Origin: Chloroflexota bacterium
Lineage (GTDB): Bacteria; Chloroflexota; Limnocylindria; P2-11E
DNA: 55,501 nucleotides
Assembly (NCBI GenBank): GCA_005887995.1
Contig: VBJD01000033.1
Location: 1 to 55,501 of the forward strand
Reading direction: 5' to 3'
Shown: one piece after another, positions 37,413 to 46,582 of the stretch
Layout: every line of letters begins with the position of its first letter
Position numbering within the stretch: position 1 is the stretch's first letter
Notes under the pieces: generated by a model
Seen by the model: only the letters and a program-made list of their open reading frames with translations
Databases searched by the model: none
Told to the model about the DNA's origin: nothing
Translations under genes and position numbers: made by a program

Positions 37413-38356
37413 GAGTACCGGATGCGCGGGTCGAGGAACACGTAGATCAGGTCGACGATGAAGTTCACGATCACGAACACCGACGCGAGCAGCAGCACGA
37501 GCGCCTGGATCAGCGGGTAATCGCGGTGCGTGACCGCGTCGACGAGCAGCTTGCCGATCCCGTTGAGGTTGAACACCTGCTCGGTGACGACGAGTCCGCC
37601 GATGAGGAACGCGAACTCGAGGCTGATGACGGTCACGACCGGGAGGAGCGCGTTGCGCAGCGCATGGCGCACGACGACGAGCGTCTCGCGCAAGCCTTTC
37701 GCGCGCGCGGTGCGCACGTAGTCCTCGCGGAGCACCTCGAGCAACGTTGAGCGCGTCATACGCATCGACACCGCGGAATAGCGATAGCCGACGGAGACGG
37801 CGGGGAGGATGAGCTGCGAGAGGTTGGCGATCGGGTCCTCGGTGATCGGCGTGAACACGAGCGGCGGCGCCCAGCCGAAGAACGTGATCGTGCCGAGCAC
37901 GAGCATGATGCCGATCCAGAAGCTCGGCATCGCGAGGCCGCCGACGCTGAAGATACGTATCGCGTAGTCGGCCCACGTGTCCTGCTTCACCGCGGCGATG
38001 ACGCCGAGTGGCAGCGCGAAGGCGACCGCGAAGAGCGTCGCGATGACCGCGAGCTCCAGCGAGAGGGGCAGCCGCGTCCACACCTCATCGATGACCGCGT
38101 GGCCCGTCCACAGCGACTGGCCGAAGTCGAGGTGCGCGAGCTGTGTCATCCAATCGACGAACTGCGTCCACAGCGGCTTGTCCAGCCCGAGGAGGGCGCG
38201 CTCGCGGTCGATGACGTCCTGCGGCACGCTCGATCCGGCGTAGCGCAGGGCGACGATGTCTCCCGGGACGAGCCGCATGACGACGAACGTGAGGACCGCG
38301 ACGCCGACGAGCGTCGGGATCATGAGCAAGAGCCGCCCGACGACGTACCGCCTCAC
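37409..38356 (-). CDS. ABC transporter permease, DppB-like
   Basis: MRRYVVGRLLLMIPTLVGVAVLTFVVMRLVPGD...LGLDKPLWTQF. Confidence 0.95.
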   Translation of the reverse strand: MRRYVVGRLLLMIPTLVGVAVLTFVVMRLVPGDIVALRYAGSSVPQDVIDRERALLGLDKPLWTQFVDWMTQLAHLDFGQSLWTGHAVIDEVWTRLPLSLELAVIATLFAVAFALPLGVIAAVKQDTWADYAIRIFSVGGLAMPSFWIGIMLVLGTITFFGWAPPLVFTPITEDPIANLSQLILPAVSVGYRYSAVSMRMTRSTLLEVLREDYVRTARAKGLRETLVVVRHALRNALLPVVTVISLEFAFLIGGLVVTEQVFNLNGIGKLLVDAVTHRDYPLIQALVLLLASVFVIVNFIVDLIYVFLDPRIRYS

Positions 38357-38367
38357 GGTCGGTACTC

Positions 38368-38418
38368 GCGCGGCTTTCGCCGCGCTCGGCTGCTTGGCGT
38401 GTGCGCTTCGCGCACGCC
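38368..38418 (-). promoter_or_regulatory. Two tandem GC hairpins between substrate-binding protein and permease genes
   Basis: GCGCGGC-TTTC-GCCGCGC (38368-38385) and GGCGTGTGCGC-TTC-GCGCACGCC (38396-38418, with a bulge). Confidence 0.55.
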
Positions 38419-38453
38419 GCGGTAGAGTCGGCCGGCCCCTGCCTCTTTCCTAG

Positions 38454-40145
38454 TTAGCTCTTCGCGAGCCAGACCGTGGTGAGGTCCTGGTTCGTGTAGT
38501 GGTTCGAGCCGATCTGCCAGCCGCGAACGATCTTGAGGTACGGGATGATCCGGTACCACCACAGCACCGGGTACTGGTAGGCCTTCTCGTCCATCGCGTA
38601 GCGCTCGATGTCGCCCACGAGCTTGACGCGCTGCGCCGGGTCGGTCTGACGGCTCTGCGCGTCGATCATCCCATCGAGCTTGTCGTCGTCGTAGTACGCG
38701 AAGTTGAGGCCCTTGCCCGCCTTGCTCGCCGACCAGAACTTCGCGAGCTGCAGGTCGGGCTCGTCGAGGAAGTCGCAGTTGAAGTCAAGCGCGACCTGGA
38801 AGTTGCCGGCGCGGAGGTCCGCTTGGTACGGCGAGGTCTCCTTCACGTCGTGCGTCGCCGTGATACCGACCTGCTTCCACTGATCGATGAGGAAGACCGC
38901 GACCGGCTCGTACGGCGTCGTGATGTTGCGGTTCAGGAACTTGAACGAGAGGTTCGGGACGCCAGCGTCGGCGAGAAGCTTCTTCGCCTCGGCCTTCGCC
39001 GCGGCCGCGTCCTTGCCGAAGCCGCGGATCTTCGCGAGGTCCGCGTCGGACATCGCGAATGGGCCCTTCGGGCGCATGAGCCCACCGACGTCCTTCACGA
39101 TCGTCGTCTTGCTGAGCGCCTCGCCTCCCGCATAGCGGTCGATGGCGAGCGACAGCGCCTGGCGGACGCGCACGTCGTCGAACGGCTTCACCTTCGTGTT
39201 CGGCACGACGTAGTTCACGCAGATCCACGGCGCCTCCTGGATCGCGAGGTCGTTGGGCAGCGCACGTGAAAGGTCGTCACGCTGTTGCGGTGTGAACCCG
39301 CGGAACTCGATCATCGCCTGCTTGCTGCGGATCGCGTTCACGCCCGCGGTCGCGTCGGTGATGATGAGCGCCTTGTAGCCATCGAGGTACGGCAGCTTCG
39401 TGCCGTCCTTGTCCTTCCCGAAGTAGTCCGGATTCTTCTTCCCGACCCAGTCCTGACCCTTCGTGTTCGAGACGTAGGTGAAGGGGCCGGTACCCATGAT
39501 GTTCTTCTCGTACCAGCGCGGGTCGGCCTTGAGCTTCGCGGCGCTGTAGATGAAGTTCCACGGCGACGCGAGGTTCGTGAGGAACGACGCCGACGGGTAC
39601 TTGAGCTTGAACTCGATCGTGAATTTGTCCGGCGCGTTCACGGCCGACACGACCGCGTACGCACCCGCGCGGGGCGAACTCTGCCCGGCCGCGGTGTTCG
39701 GCGTGATGATCTTGTCGTACGTTGCCTTGACGTCCTCGGACGTCATCTGCGTGCCGTCATGGAACTTCACGTCCTGACGGAGCTTGATCGTCACGGTCAT
39801 TTTGTCCGCGGAGACGGTCGGGTTCCCGTCCGCGACGTCGGGGATGACCTTCGTGAGGTCGTTCGGGTCGAACTTGTAGAGCAGGCTGTAGTGCGGCGCG
39901 ATCGGGTGCAGGAGCGCGAAGGTCGTCTCGCGATGCCCGTCGAAGGACGGCGGCTCCGCGTTGACGACGAAGGTGAGCGTCCCGCCCGGTGTCGGCTTCT
40001 CGCCGCCCGCCAGCGAGGCGGCAGGCGAGCCGGAGGTGCCCGGCTTGGCCTGCTGCGCGCAGGCCCCGATCACCAGCGTGGCGGTTACGAGGAAGACGAA
40101 GGCGATTCGAGCACGAAGCAAAGCTTCCACCCCCTTGACCTTCAT
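38454..40145 (-). CDS. ABC transporter substrate-binding lipoprotein, family 5
   Basis: Lipobox-like LVIGACAQQ; GGTLTFVVNAEPPSFDGH...SADKMTVTIKLRQDVKFHDGTQMTSEDV. Confidence 0.95.
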   Translation of the reverse strand: MKVKGVEALLRARIAFVFLVTATLVIGACAQQAKPGTSGSPAASLAGGEKPTPGGTLTFVVNAEPPSFDGHRETTFALLHPIAPHYSLLYKFDPNDLTKVIPDVADGNPTVSADKMTVTIKLRQDVKFHDGTQMTSEDVKATYDKIITPNTAAGQSSPRAGAYAVVSAVNAPDKFTIEFKLKYPSASFLTNLASPWNFIYSAAKLKADPRWYEKNIMGTGPFTYVSNTKGQDWVGKKNPDYFGKDKDGTKLPYLDGYKALIITDATAGVNAIRSKQAMIEFRGFTPQQRDDLSRALPNDLAIQEAPWICVNYVVPNTKVKPFDDVRVRQALSLAIDRYAGGEALSKTTIVKDVGGLMRPKGPFAMSDADLAKIRGFGKDAAAAKAEAKKLLADAGVPNLSFKFLNRNITTPYEPVAVFLIDQWKQVGITATHDVKETSPYQADLRAGNFQVALDFNCDFLDEPDLQLAKFWSASKAGKGLNFAYYDDDKLDGMIDAQSRQTDPAQRVKLVGDIERYAMDEKAYQYPVLWWYRIIPYLKIVRGWQIGSNHYTNQDLTTVWLAKS

Positions 40146-40175
40146 GCGCGGCCGATGCCACGCGGCGTCAGAACA

Positions 40176-41327
40176 CTAGCGCGTACGTACAGGTAGGGGA
40201 GAGGGTTCACTGGCCGGCGCGGCGCGGCGGCGGATGACGTCCTCGTAGACATGGACAAGCTCCCCCGTCACGTGGCGCCAGTCGTATTCCGGTGCGCGCC
40301 GCGCGCCCGCCTCGCCGATGCTCTGCCGCAGTTCCGGCTGAGTGATCAGCCGTTCGATGGCGTCGGCGAGCGCCTCGGGGTCCTTCGGCTCCACGAGGAG
40401 GCCCGACACATTTCGCTGTACGACACGCTTGTAGCCATGGATGTCGGAGGCGATGACCGCGCAGCCCGCGGCCATCGCCTCGAGGAGCACGATCCCGAAC
40501 GACTCCTGCCCCGTCGACGGCGCGACGTAAATGTCCGCGGTCTTGTAGAAGCTCGCCTTGTCCGCATCCTCGACGCGGCCGGCGAAGAACACGTCGGCGA
40601 GACGCTGCCGATGCACGAAGCGGCGGACGTCGCCGATCTCTGGCCCGCGGCCGACGATTATCAGCCGCGTCTCTGGATATTTGGGCTTGAGACGCGCGTA
40701 CGCGCGCGCGAGATACATGGTGCCCTTGCGCGGCTCGACGCGGCCGACGAAGAGGATGTTCACCTTGCCGTCGCGGAACTCGGGGAACGGCTTCGCGTGA
40801 GCGTAGAAGTCGACGTCGACCCCGTTCGGGATGATCCGGTACTCGCCCGGGAAGTAGCGCGACACGAAGTGCCGCGCCGCGCTCGACACCGCGACACGCT
40901 GGTCGAACTTGGCCATGTAGTGATCGAGCACCACGCGACCGAGCCAGTACGAGATCGAGAAGCCGCCGAACGCGTGGAACGTCGCGACGTTGGGGCATTT
41001 CGCCGAATCGAGGATCTGGAACGAGAGGAACGGCACGAACGGCTCGTGGTGGTGGATGATGTCGAACTTCTCGCGCTCGAGCATGCGCGACACGAGCCAT
41101 TCGAGTCGCAGCGAGAGCGTGACGCGCCCGATGCTCCCGTTGAACGGCACGGCCACCGCCTGCCCGATCTGGATGACATCTTGCGCCGGCGGGTCGTCGC
41201 CCCAGGGCGCGGTCAGGATGCGCACCTGATGACCCATCGCGCGGAGGTGCGCGTACGTCTCGCGGATGTGCGCGTTCGCGCCGCCCGGCCGCGGATACGC
41301 GTACGGACTGACGATCCCGATTTTCAC
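40176..41327 (-). CDS. Glycosyltransferase family 4, PimA-like
   Basis: VKIGIVSPYAYPRPGGANAHIRETYAHLRAMGHQVRIL...VGRVEPRKG...PSTGQESFGIVLLEAMAAG; GTG start 41327. Confidence 0.9.
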   Translation of the reverse strand: MKIGIVSPYAYPRPGGANAHIRETYAHLRAMGHQVRILTAPWGDDPPAQDVIQIGQAVAVPFNGSIGRVTLSLRLEWLVSRMLEREKFDIIHHHEPFVPFLSFQILDSAKCPNVATFHAFGGFSISYWLGRVVLDHYMAKFDQRVAVSSAARHFVSRYFPGEYRIIPNGVDVDFYAHAKPFPEFRDGKVNILFVGRVEPRKGTMYLARAYARLKPKYPETRLIIVGRGPEIGDVRRFVHRQRLADVFFAGRVEDADKASFYKTADIYVAPSTGQESFGIVLLEAMAAGCAVIASDIHGYKRVVQRNVSGLLVEPKDPEALADAIERLITQPELRQSIGEAGARRAPEYDWRHVTGELVHVYEDVIRRRAAPASEPSPLPVRTR

Positions 41328-42055
41328 TTCGCCTTCTTCCGCCCCATGCGACGCCGCGCGCGCTTCACCGGATCCTTCACCATCGACCGCCACTGCTGAC
41401 GGGCAACGCCGTCCAGATGCTCCCCAAGCGTCCAGTGTCGTCCGTCCGGCGTGGTCGTGCGTTCGGCGATCGCGCGGCGCAGTTCCGCCATGCTGGTGCC
41501 CTCGAAATCCGTCCACGCCGTGCCGACGAGCCGCGCGTGGTGCGCGTCGCTCGAGCCCGTCGCGGCGACGTGCAGCACGTGTTCGTTGAGCCACGCTGCG
41601 CGCTGCTGCCGGACGCGCCCGGCGTACGAGGGATTGCGCAGCTCGATGCCGTCGACACGACACTCCGCCGCCGCGTTGACGAGGGCGCGCAGCGCGCCCT
41701 CGCCGATCGAGAAGGTGAGATAGGACAGCGGGTGGGGCACGATCGCGACCCCGCCCATCTCGTGGATCTGCGCGACCGTCGCGGCGAGCGCGCCGAACAT
41801 CGGCACCTCGTCCTCGATCCACAGCGCGAGGAGGTGACCGGAGCGCGTCGTGACTTCGACCCCCGTGACGACCTCGACCGCGCTGTTTCGGCGCGCGGCG
41901 AGATCGCGGAGGACGAACGACCCGCGGATGTCGTCGTGATCGGTGAGCGCGATGACGTTCATCCCCGCACGCTCCGCGGCGTCGAGGATCGCCTCCGGCG
42001 GCGCGAGCCCGTCGCCCAGGTCGGAGTGCAGCTGGAGATCCGCCTTTCCGGTCAA
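41324..42055 (-). CDS. PHP-domain phosphoesterase
   Basis: DLQLHSDLGDGLAPPEAILDAAERAGMNVIALTDHDDI...GVEVTT...IVPHPLSYL...GSSDAHHARLVG; TTG start 42055 overlaps the upstream stop. Confidence 0.88.
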   Translation of the reverse strand: MTGKADLQLHSDLGDGLAPPEAILDAAERAGMNVIALTDHDDIRGSFVLRDLAARRNSAVEVVTGVEVTTRSGHLLALWIEDEVPMFGALAATVAQIHEMGGVAIVPHPLSYLTFSIGEGALRALVNAAAECRVDGIELRNPSYAGRVRQQRAAWLNEHVLHVAATGSSDAHHARLVGTAWTDFEGTSMAELRRAIAERTTTPDGRHWTLGEHLDGVARQQWRSMVKDPVKRARRRMGRKKAK

Positions 42056-42894
42056 CGTTCCGCCCAGACGCGCTCGAATACCGTCCACTGATCGGGCGCG
42101 CCGCGCACGTAGCGTTCGAGCACCAGCGCCCACTTCCGGACGCCTTCGCGCACATCCGCCTCGCGGTCGCCCGTGGCGATGAGAGCGAGCGGCGGCTCGA
42201 ACGACGCCACGAACCGCCCGTTCTCGCGCCCCGAGAACGCCGGCACGACCGGCGAGCCGGTGCGCAGCGCCAGCGCGATGTGGGCCGACGGGATGAGCGT
42301 TTCGCGTCCGAAGAACGCGACGCGCTCGCCCACGCCGGTCACCGCGCGGTCCGCGAGGACACCGAACACCTTTTTATCGCGCAGCGCGCGGTACACCGCG
42401 AGCGGCGTCTCGGTCGGCACGAGCTGCAATCCCATGCCGCGACGCGCACGGTTGACGGCGCGCTGGAAGTCCGAGTGCTCGGCCTCGACCGGCAGCACGA
42501 CCTCGTATCCGTGCGCGTTCAACATCTGACCGACCACGGAGATCGGCCCGAGATGCGCCGACGCGACGACGACGCCTTTGCCCTGTGCCTCCGCGGCAAG
42601 GAAGTGCTCCCAGCCACGGTGCTCGATCGAAGCGAGAAGACGGTCGGGAGCGATGTGCGGGACATGGAAGACCTCGAGGTAGTTTCGAGACTGCTCCACG
42701 AACACCTGGCGAACCAAGCCGGCGCTGGCGCGCTCCGGCGCGATGACGCGCAGGTTCTCCATGACGTTCGCGCGCGCACGCGGCGACGCGAGGTACGCGC
42801 CGGTCCCAAGGACCTCCGCAAGGGGCGCGCTGACGCCGTTCGGAATGAGAGGCAGCGCGCGCTCGGCAGCGCGGACGAGGGCGCTGGTGGCCAT
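42052..42894 (-). CDS. LpxL/PatA-like lysophospholipid acyltransferase homologue with altered HX4D/E motif
   Basis: VVVASAHLGPISVVGQML in place of the HX4D/E motif; ALRTGSPVVPAFSGREN; start 42894. Confidence 0.85.
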   Translation of the reverse strand: MATSALVRAAERALPLIPNGVSAPLAEVLGTGAYLASPRARANVMENLRVIAPERASAGLVRQVFVEQSRNYLEVFHVPHIAPDRLLASIEHRGWEHFLAAEAQGKGVVVASAHLGPISVVGQMLNAHGYEVVLPVEAEHSDFQRAVNRARRGMGLQLVPTETPLAVYRALRDKKVFGVLADRAVTGVGERVAFFGRETLIPSAHIALALRTGSPVVPAFSGRENGRFVASFEPPLALIATGDREADVREGVRKWALVLERYVRGAPDQWTVFERVWAER

Positions 42895-43799
42895 CAGCCT
42901 TGAGCCGACTCGGGCCACATGGGCCGGAAGATGTACCACTGATCGGGGTCAGGTCGGATGAGGCCCTCGAGCGCGCGGACGATCGACTGCGTCGCCTGCT
43001 CGAGGTCTTTCGCGGTCTGCTTCGTGCGCTCCACGAAGATCGGCGGCAGCGCGGTCCCGCGAAAGCTGTTGTCCCGCTCGCGCTTCACCGCCGCGACGAC
43101 GATGGGCGCGCCCGACACCCGTGCGAGAGCGGCGGCGATCGTCGGGAACGTCGTCGCCTTGCCGAAGAACTCGGCCTGCACGTTGTCGAGCTCCTGCGCG
43201 CGTGGCCCGAGATCCATCATGAAACCGACCATCTCGTTGCGACGTAGTGCCGCGAGGACGCGCTTCGCCGATCCCTCCGGCGGCAGGATGACGACGTTCT
43301 TGTGCTCGCGGTTCGCGACGAGGAAATCCATGAGCCGCTGGTTCTCGAGCTCGTCCGCGACGACGGTGATCGGGATCTCCTGGGCGATGCGTGCGCCGCC
43401 GAGCTCGAAGTTGCCGAAGTGCGCCGAGACGAAGATGAGTCCCTTGCCGTGGTCGAGCGCCTGCTGTAGGTGCTCGTTCGAGCGATCGTCGATGGTGACC
43501 ATGCGCTCGAGATCCGCGGCGTGGAGCTTGGGGAACCGCATGATCTCAGTGAGGTACTTCCCGAAGTTCCGGAAGCTCCGCCTTGCGACGCGCGCGACCT
43601 CGGGATGGTCCTGCGGGCGCCCGAGCACGACCGAGAGGTTGTGCTTCGCGATCTCGCGCTTGGTATTCCAGAAGAGGTACGCCAGCTCACCGCCGAGGAC
43701 GGCGCAGGAATACACGAAGCCAGGCGGGAGACGCTGCACGAGGGCAGCGCCCGCCCGCCACACCCAGTAGCCGGCGCCGTGGGACAGGCGTTCGAGCAT
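42894..43799 (-). CDS. LpxL/PatA-like lysophospholipid acyltransferase
   Basis: IFVSAHFGNFELGG (HX4E); FFGKATTFPTIAAALARVSGAPIVVA; DPDQWYIFRPMW. Confidence 0.9.
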   Translation of the reverse strand: MLERLSHGAGYWVWRAGAALVQRLPPGFVYSCAVLGGELAYLFWNTKREIAKHNLSVVLGRPQDHPEVARVARRSFRNFGKYLTEIMRFPKLHAADLERMVTIDDRSNEHLQQALDHGKGLIFVSAHFGNFELGGARIAQEIPITVVADELENQRLMDFLVANREHKNVVILPPEGSAKRVLAALRRNEMVGFMMDLGPRAQELDNVQAEFFGKATTFPTIAAALARVSGAPIVVAAVKRERDNSFRGTALPPIFVERTKQTAKDLEQATQSIVRALEGLIRPDPDQWYIFRPMWPESAQG

Positions 43800-44944
43800 T
43801 ACCTACCGGTAAGTGTGCGGTTGTCCTCGCCCCTGATGAATGCTTCCACGCCGTCGCGCGCCTGGTCGTCGGGGATCTGCTTCGGTGGCGACTTCATGAA
43901 GTACGCCGACGGCGCCACGAGCGTGCCACCGAGGCCACGGTCGAGACCGATCTTGCAGCAGCGGATCGCGTCGATGACGACTCCGGCGCTGTTGGGCGAG
44001 TCCCAGACCTCGAGCTTCAGCTCGGCGTTCAGAGGAACGTCGCCGAAGGTCGTGCCCTCCATGCGGATGTAGCACCACTTCCGGTCGAGCAGCCACGGCA
44101 CGTAGTCCGACGGTCCGACATGCACGTCGTCCGCCGGCACGGGGTAATCGAGCATCGAGGTGACCGCGTTCGTCTTGCTGATCTTCTTCGACTCCAGGCG
44201 TTCGCGCTCGAGCATGTTGAGGAAGTCGGTATTGCCTCCGAAGTTCAACTGATACGTACGGTCGAGACGAACGCCGCGGTCCATGAAGAGGCGCGTCAGG
44301 ACGCGGTGGGTGATCGTCGCGCCGACCTGTGACTTGATGTCGTCACCCACGATCGGCAGCTTCTTCTCCGCGAAGCGCTTCTGCCAGCGAGGCTCGCGGC
44401 CGATGAACACGGGGATGCAGTTCACGAAGGCGCAGCCCGCCTGGAGGATCTGCTCGACGTACCACCGCGTCGCGTCCTCGCTGCCGACCGGCAGGTACGA
44501 CACGACGACGTCGACCTTGCGCTCCTTGAGGATGCCGACGATGTCGTCGGTCTCGCCCGGTGCCTTGGTGATGACCTGCGAGAGGTACTTGCCCAGGCCA
44601 TCGAGCGTCATCCCGCGGCCGACCTTCACGCCGGTCTTGGGGACGTCCGCGAAGCGGTACGTGTTGTTCGGCTTCGCGTAGATCGCGTCGGCGAGGTCTT
44701 TGCCTACCTTGTTCTTGTCCACATCGAACGCCGCGACGAACTCGATGTCCGCGAGGTGGTAGCCGCCGAGATCGACGTGCATGATCCCCGGTATCTGGTC
44801 GCCCGGCTTCGCGTTGCGGTAGTAGTACACGCCCTGCACGAGCGAGCTCGCGCAGTTCCCGACCCCAATGATCGCCACACGGACCTTGCGTCCGGCGCGC
44901 CGGCGGGTCGGCCGTGCCCTGGTAACGCGTTTCTTCGCGGGCAT
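43799..44944 (-). CDS. ino1: myo-Inositol-1-phosphate synthase
   Basis: [24 protein letters not shown]...[42 protein letters not shown]...[16 protein letters not shown]. Confidence 0.95.
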   Translation of the reverse strand: MPAKKRVTRARPTRRRAGRKVRVAIIGVGNCASSLVQGVYYYRNAKPGDQIPGIMHVDLGGYHLADIEFVAAFDVDKNKVGKDLADAIYAKPNNTYRFADVPKTGVKVGRGMTLDGLGKYLSQVITKAPGETDDIVGILKERKVDVVVSYLPVGSEDATRWYVEQILQAGCAFVNCIPVFIGREPRWQKRFAEKKLPIVGDDIKSQVGATITHRVLTRLFMDRGVRLDRTYQLNFGGNTDFLNMLERERLESKKISKTNAVTSMLDYPVPADDVHVGPSDYVPWLLDRKWCYIRMEGTTFGDVPLNAELKLEVWDSPNSAGVVIDAIRCCKIGLDRGLGGTLVAPSAYFMKSPPKQIPDDQARDGVEAFIRGEDNRTLTGR

Positions 44945-44958
44945 ACTTCAACGTCTCC

Positions 44959-45567
44959 TTATGTGTTCCTGAGCGCGCTCGCGACGTGCGCGATGCGCTG
45001 GACGGCGGTGACGGTCGCAAGAAACGCGATGACGGCGACCGCCACCGCGAAGAGCTGTGAGTTGCCGGAGATCGCCCACGCGGCGACTCCGAGGACGAAG
45101 AGCAGAAGCCGCGCTTCGCGCGGCGTGAAGCCGACGCTGGCCGTGAGCCCGAGCGACTCGGCCTTGGCGCGGATATACGGGACGAGCGATCCCGAGATGA
45201 GGGCAACGAGAGCGCCCCAGAAGAGGAACGTGTCGTCGCGATGCGCCGCATACACGACTGCCGCGCCGATGAGGAGCGCGTCCGAGATCCGGTCGGCGGT
45301 GGAATCAAGGAACGCCCCGAACTTCGTTCCGCCCCCCGCGGCCTTCGCGACCTGGCCGTCGAGCGTGTCGGCGAGCGTGCCAACGAGCAGCACGATGAGC
45401 GCGAGCGCGGGTTGTCCGCCGCCGAGGAGTGCCGCTCCGAGAGCCGTCAGCAGAAGTCCCACGATCGTGACCGTGTTCGCGCCGACCCCGGCGCGATGGA
45501 GCCAGCGGGCGAGGGGCGCGAGGCCGCCGCGCATCCCTGTCGCGGCGCGAGGGGGGACGAGGCTCAC
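44959..45567 (-). CDS. CDP-alcohol phosphatidyltransferase, phosphatidylinositol-phosphate synthase-like
   Basis: DTLDGQVAKAAGGGTKFGAFLDSTADRISD (CDP-OH-P motif with K in place of R); GTG start 45567. Confidence 0.88.
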   Translation of the reverse strand: MSLVPPRAATGMRGGLAPLARWLHRAGVGANTVTIVGLLLTALGAALLGGGQPALALIVLLVGTLADTLDGQVAKAAGGGTKFGAFLDSTADRISDALLIGAAVVYAAHRDDTFLFWGALVALISGSLVPYIRAKAESLGLTASVGFTPREARLLLFVLGVAAWAISGNSQLFAVAVAVIAFLATVTAVQRIAHVASALRNT

Positions 45568-45857
45568 AGGGGGTTCATCAGGGTCCGGTAGCTCCGGTCC
45601 TGAAGATCGGCGAATCGCTCGCGATCGAACGTGCAGTGCACCTCGCGGCCGACGCGCTCGGTGCGCACGATGCCCGCGCGAGTGAGCCGGCGAAGGTGCC
45701 ACGACATGAGCGGCTGGCTGATGCGGAGGCGGCGCACCAGCTCGGAGACGTTCAGCTCGCCCTCGGTCGCGAGGATCTGAACCGCGCGAAGGCGCGTGAC
45801 ATCACCGAGCGCGCGATGGAACGCCTTTAGCTCACGAAGGTATGACTGGCTAAGCAT
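45564..45857 (-). CDS. ArsR-like winged-helix transcriptional regulator
   Basis: RALGDVTRLRAVQILATEGELNVSELVRRLRISQPLMSWHLRRLTRAGIVRTERVGREVHCTF; start 45857. Confidence 0.9.
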   Translation of the reverse strand: MLSQSYLRELKAFHRALGDVTRLRAVQILATEGELNVSELVRRLRISQPLMSWHLRRLTRAGIVRTERVGREVHCTFDRERFADLQDRSYRTLMNPL

Positions 45858-45919
45858 GCTCCCCGTCCGCCATGAATATCGTTGCCGGAGGTAAGTATAA
45901 GCGAAACTTGAACTGTTTG

Positions 45920-46582
45920 TCAGACCTCGCCGACGAGCAGCGGCGCGCTCGTCGGTGCCTGCGCGCCCGCGGCGTCTTCGAGCGTGATCGCCGTGGCGTC
46001 GCCTACGCGCAGCTGCTCGTGCAGCTCCATCGTGATCACGCCGGTGAGCACGGGCGCCATGCCTACGGCCGTCGCCACACCGCCTCGGATGACCCATGCC
46101 TCGTACGCCTTCCCCGCTGGCGGAGGCGGAAGCGCGAGCACGAGATACGCCACCCCGTCGCGGGGCAGGACGAGCGCGCCGCGAAGCGGTGCGTCAGCCT
46201 GCGGTTGCAGCGGCACGACGCGCGCTCCGGTGGCGACCGCGCTGAGCGCGCGGGCGTAGTCGTCGCGCAACGCGCGCTCGTGGAGGAAGGCGTTGAAGGA
46301 CACGACGAGCGCGACCGCGAGCACGGCCGACGCGGCGTAGCCCAGTGCCGGAAAGCCGCGCCACCACGTGCGCTCGTGCCGCGCGACGATCCGCCGGCGG
46401 AGGTCCGCCGCCGCGGGCATGGCCGGTTCGGGTGCGAGCGCAGCGAGGGTCGAGCGATGCGCTTCGAGCTCCGTCTGGCACACCGCGCACTCCGCAAGAT
46501 GGCGGTCGATCGCATCGCGCTCCCCGCGGTCGAGGAGCCCGAGGGCGTAGAGGCCGAGGTCGTCCGTCGGATGCTGCGTCAC
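45920..46582 (-). CDS. Anti-sigma factor (RskA-like, zinc-finger type)
   Basis: LGLYALGLLDRGERDAIDRHLAECAVCQTEL (HxxxCxxC); TM; RskA-like C-terminus; GTG start 46582. Confidence 0.9.
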   Translation of the reverse strand: MTQHPTDDLGLYALGLLDRGERDAIDRHLAECAVCQTELEAHRSTLAALAPEPAMPAAADLRRRIVARHERTWWRGFPALGYAASAVLAVALVVSFNAFLHERALRDDYARALSAVATGARVVPLQPQADAPLRGALVLPRDGVAYLVLALPPPPAGKAYEAWVIRGGVATAVGMAPVLTGVITMELHEQLRVGDATAITLEDAAGAQAPTSAPLLVGEV

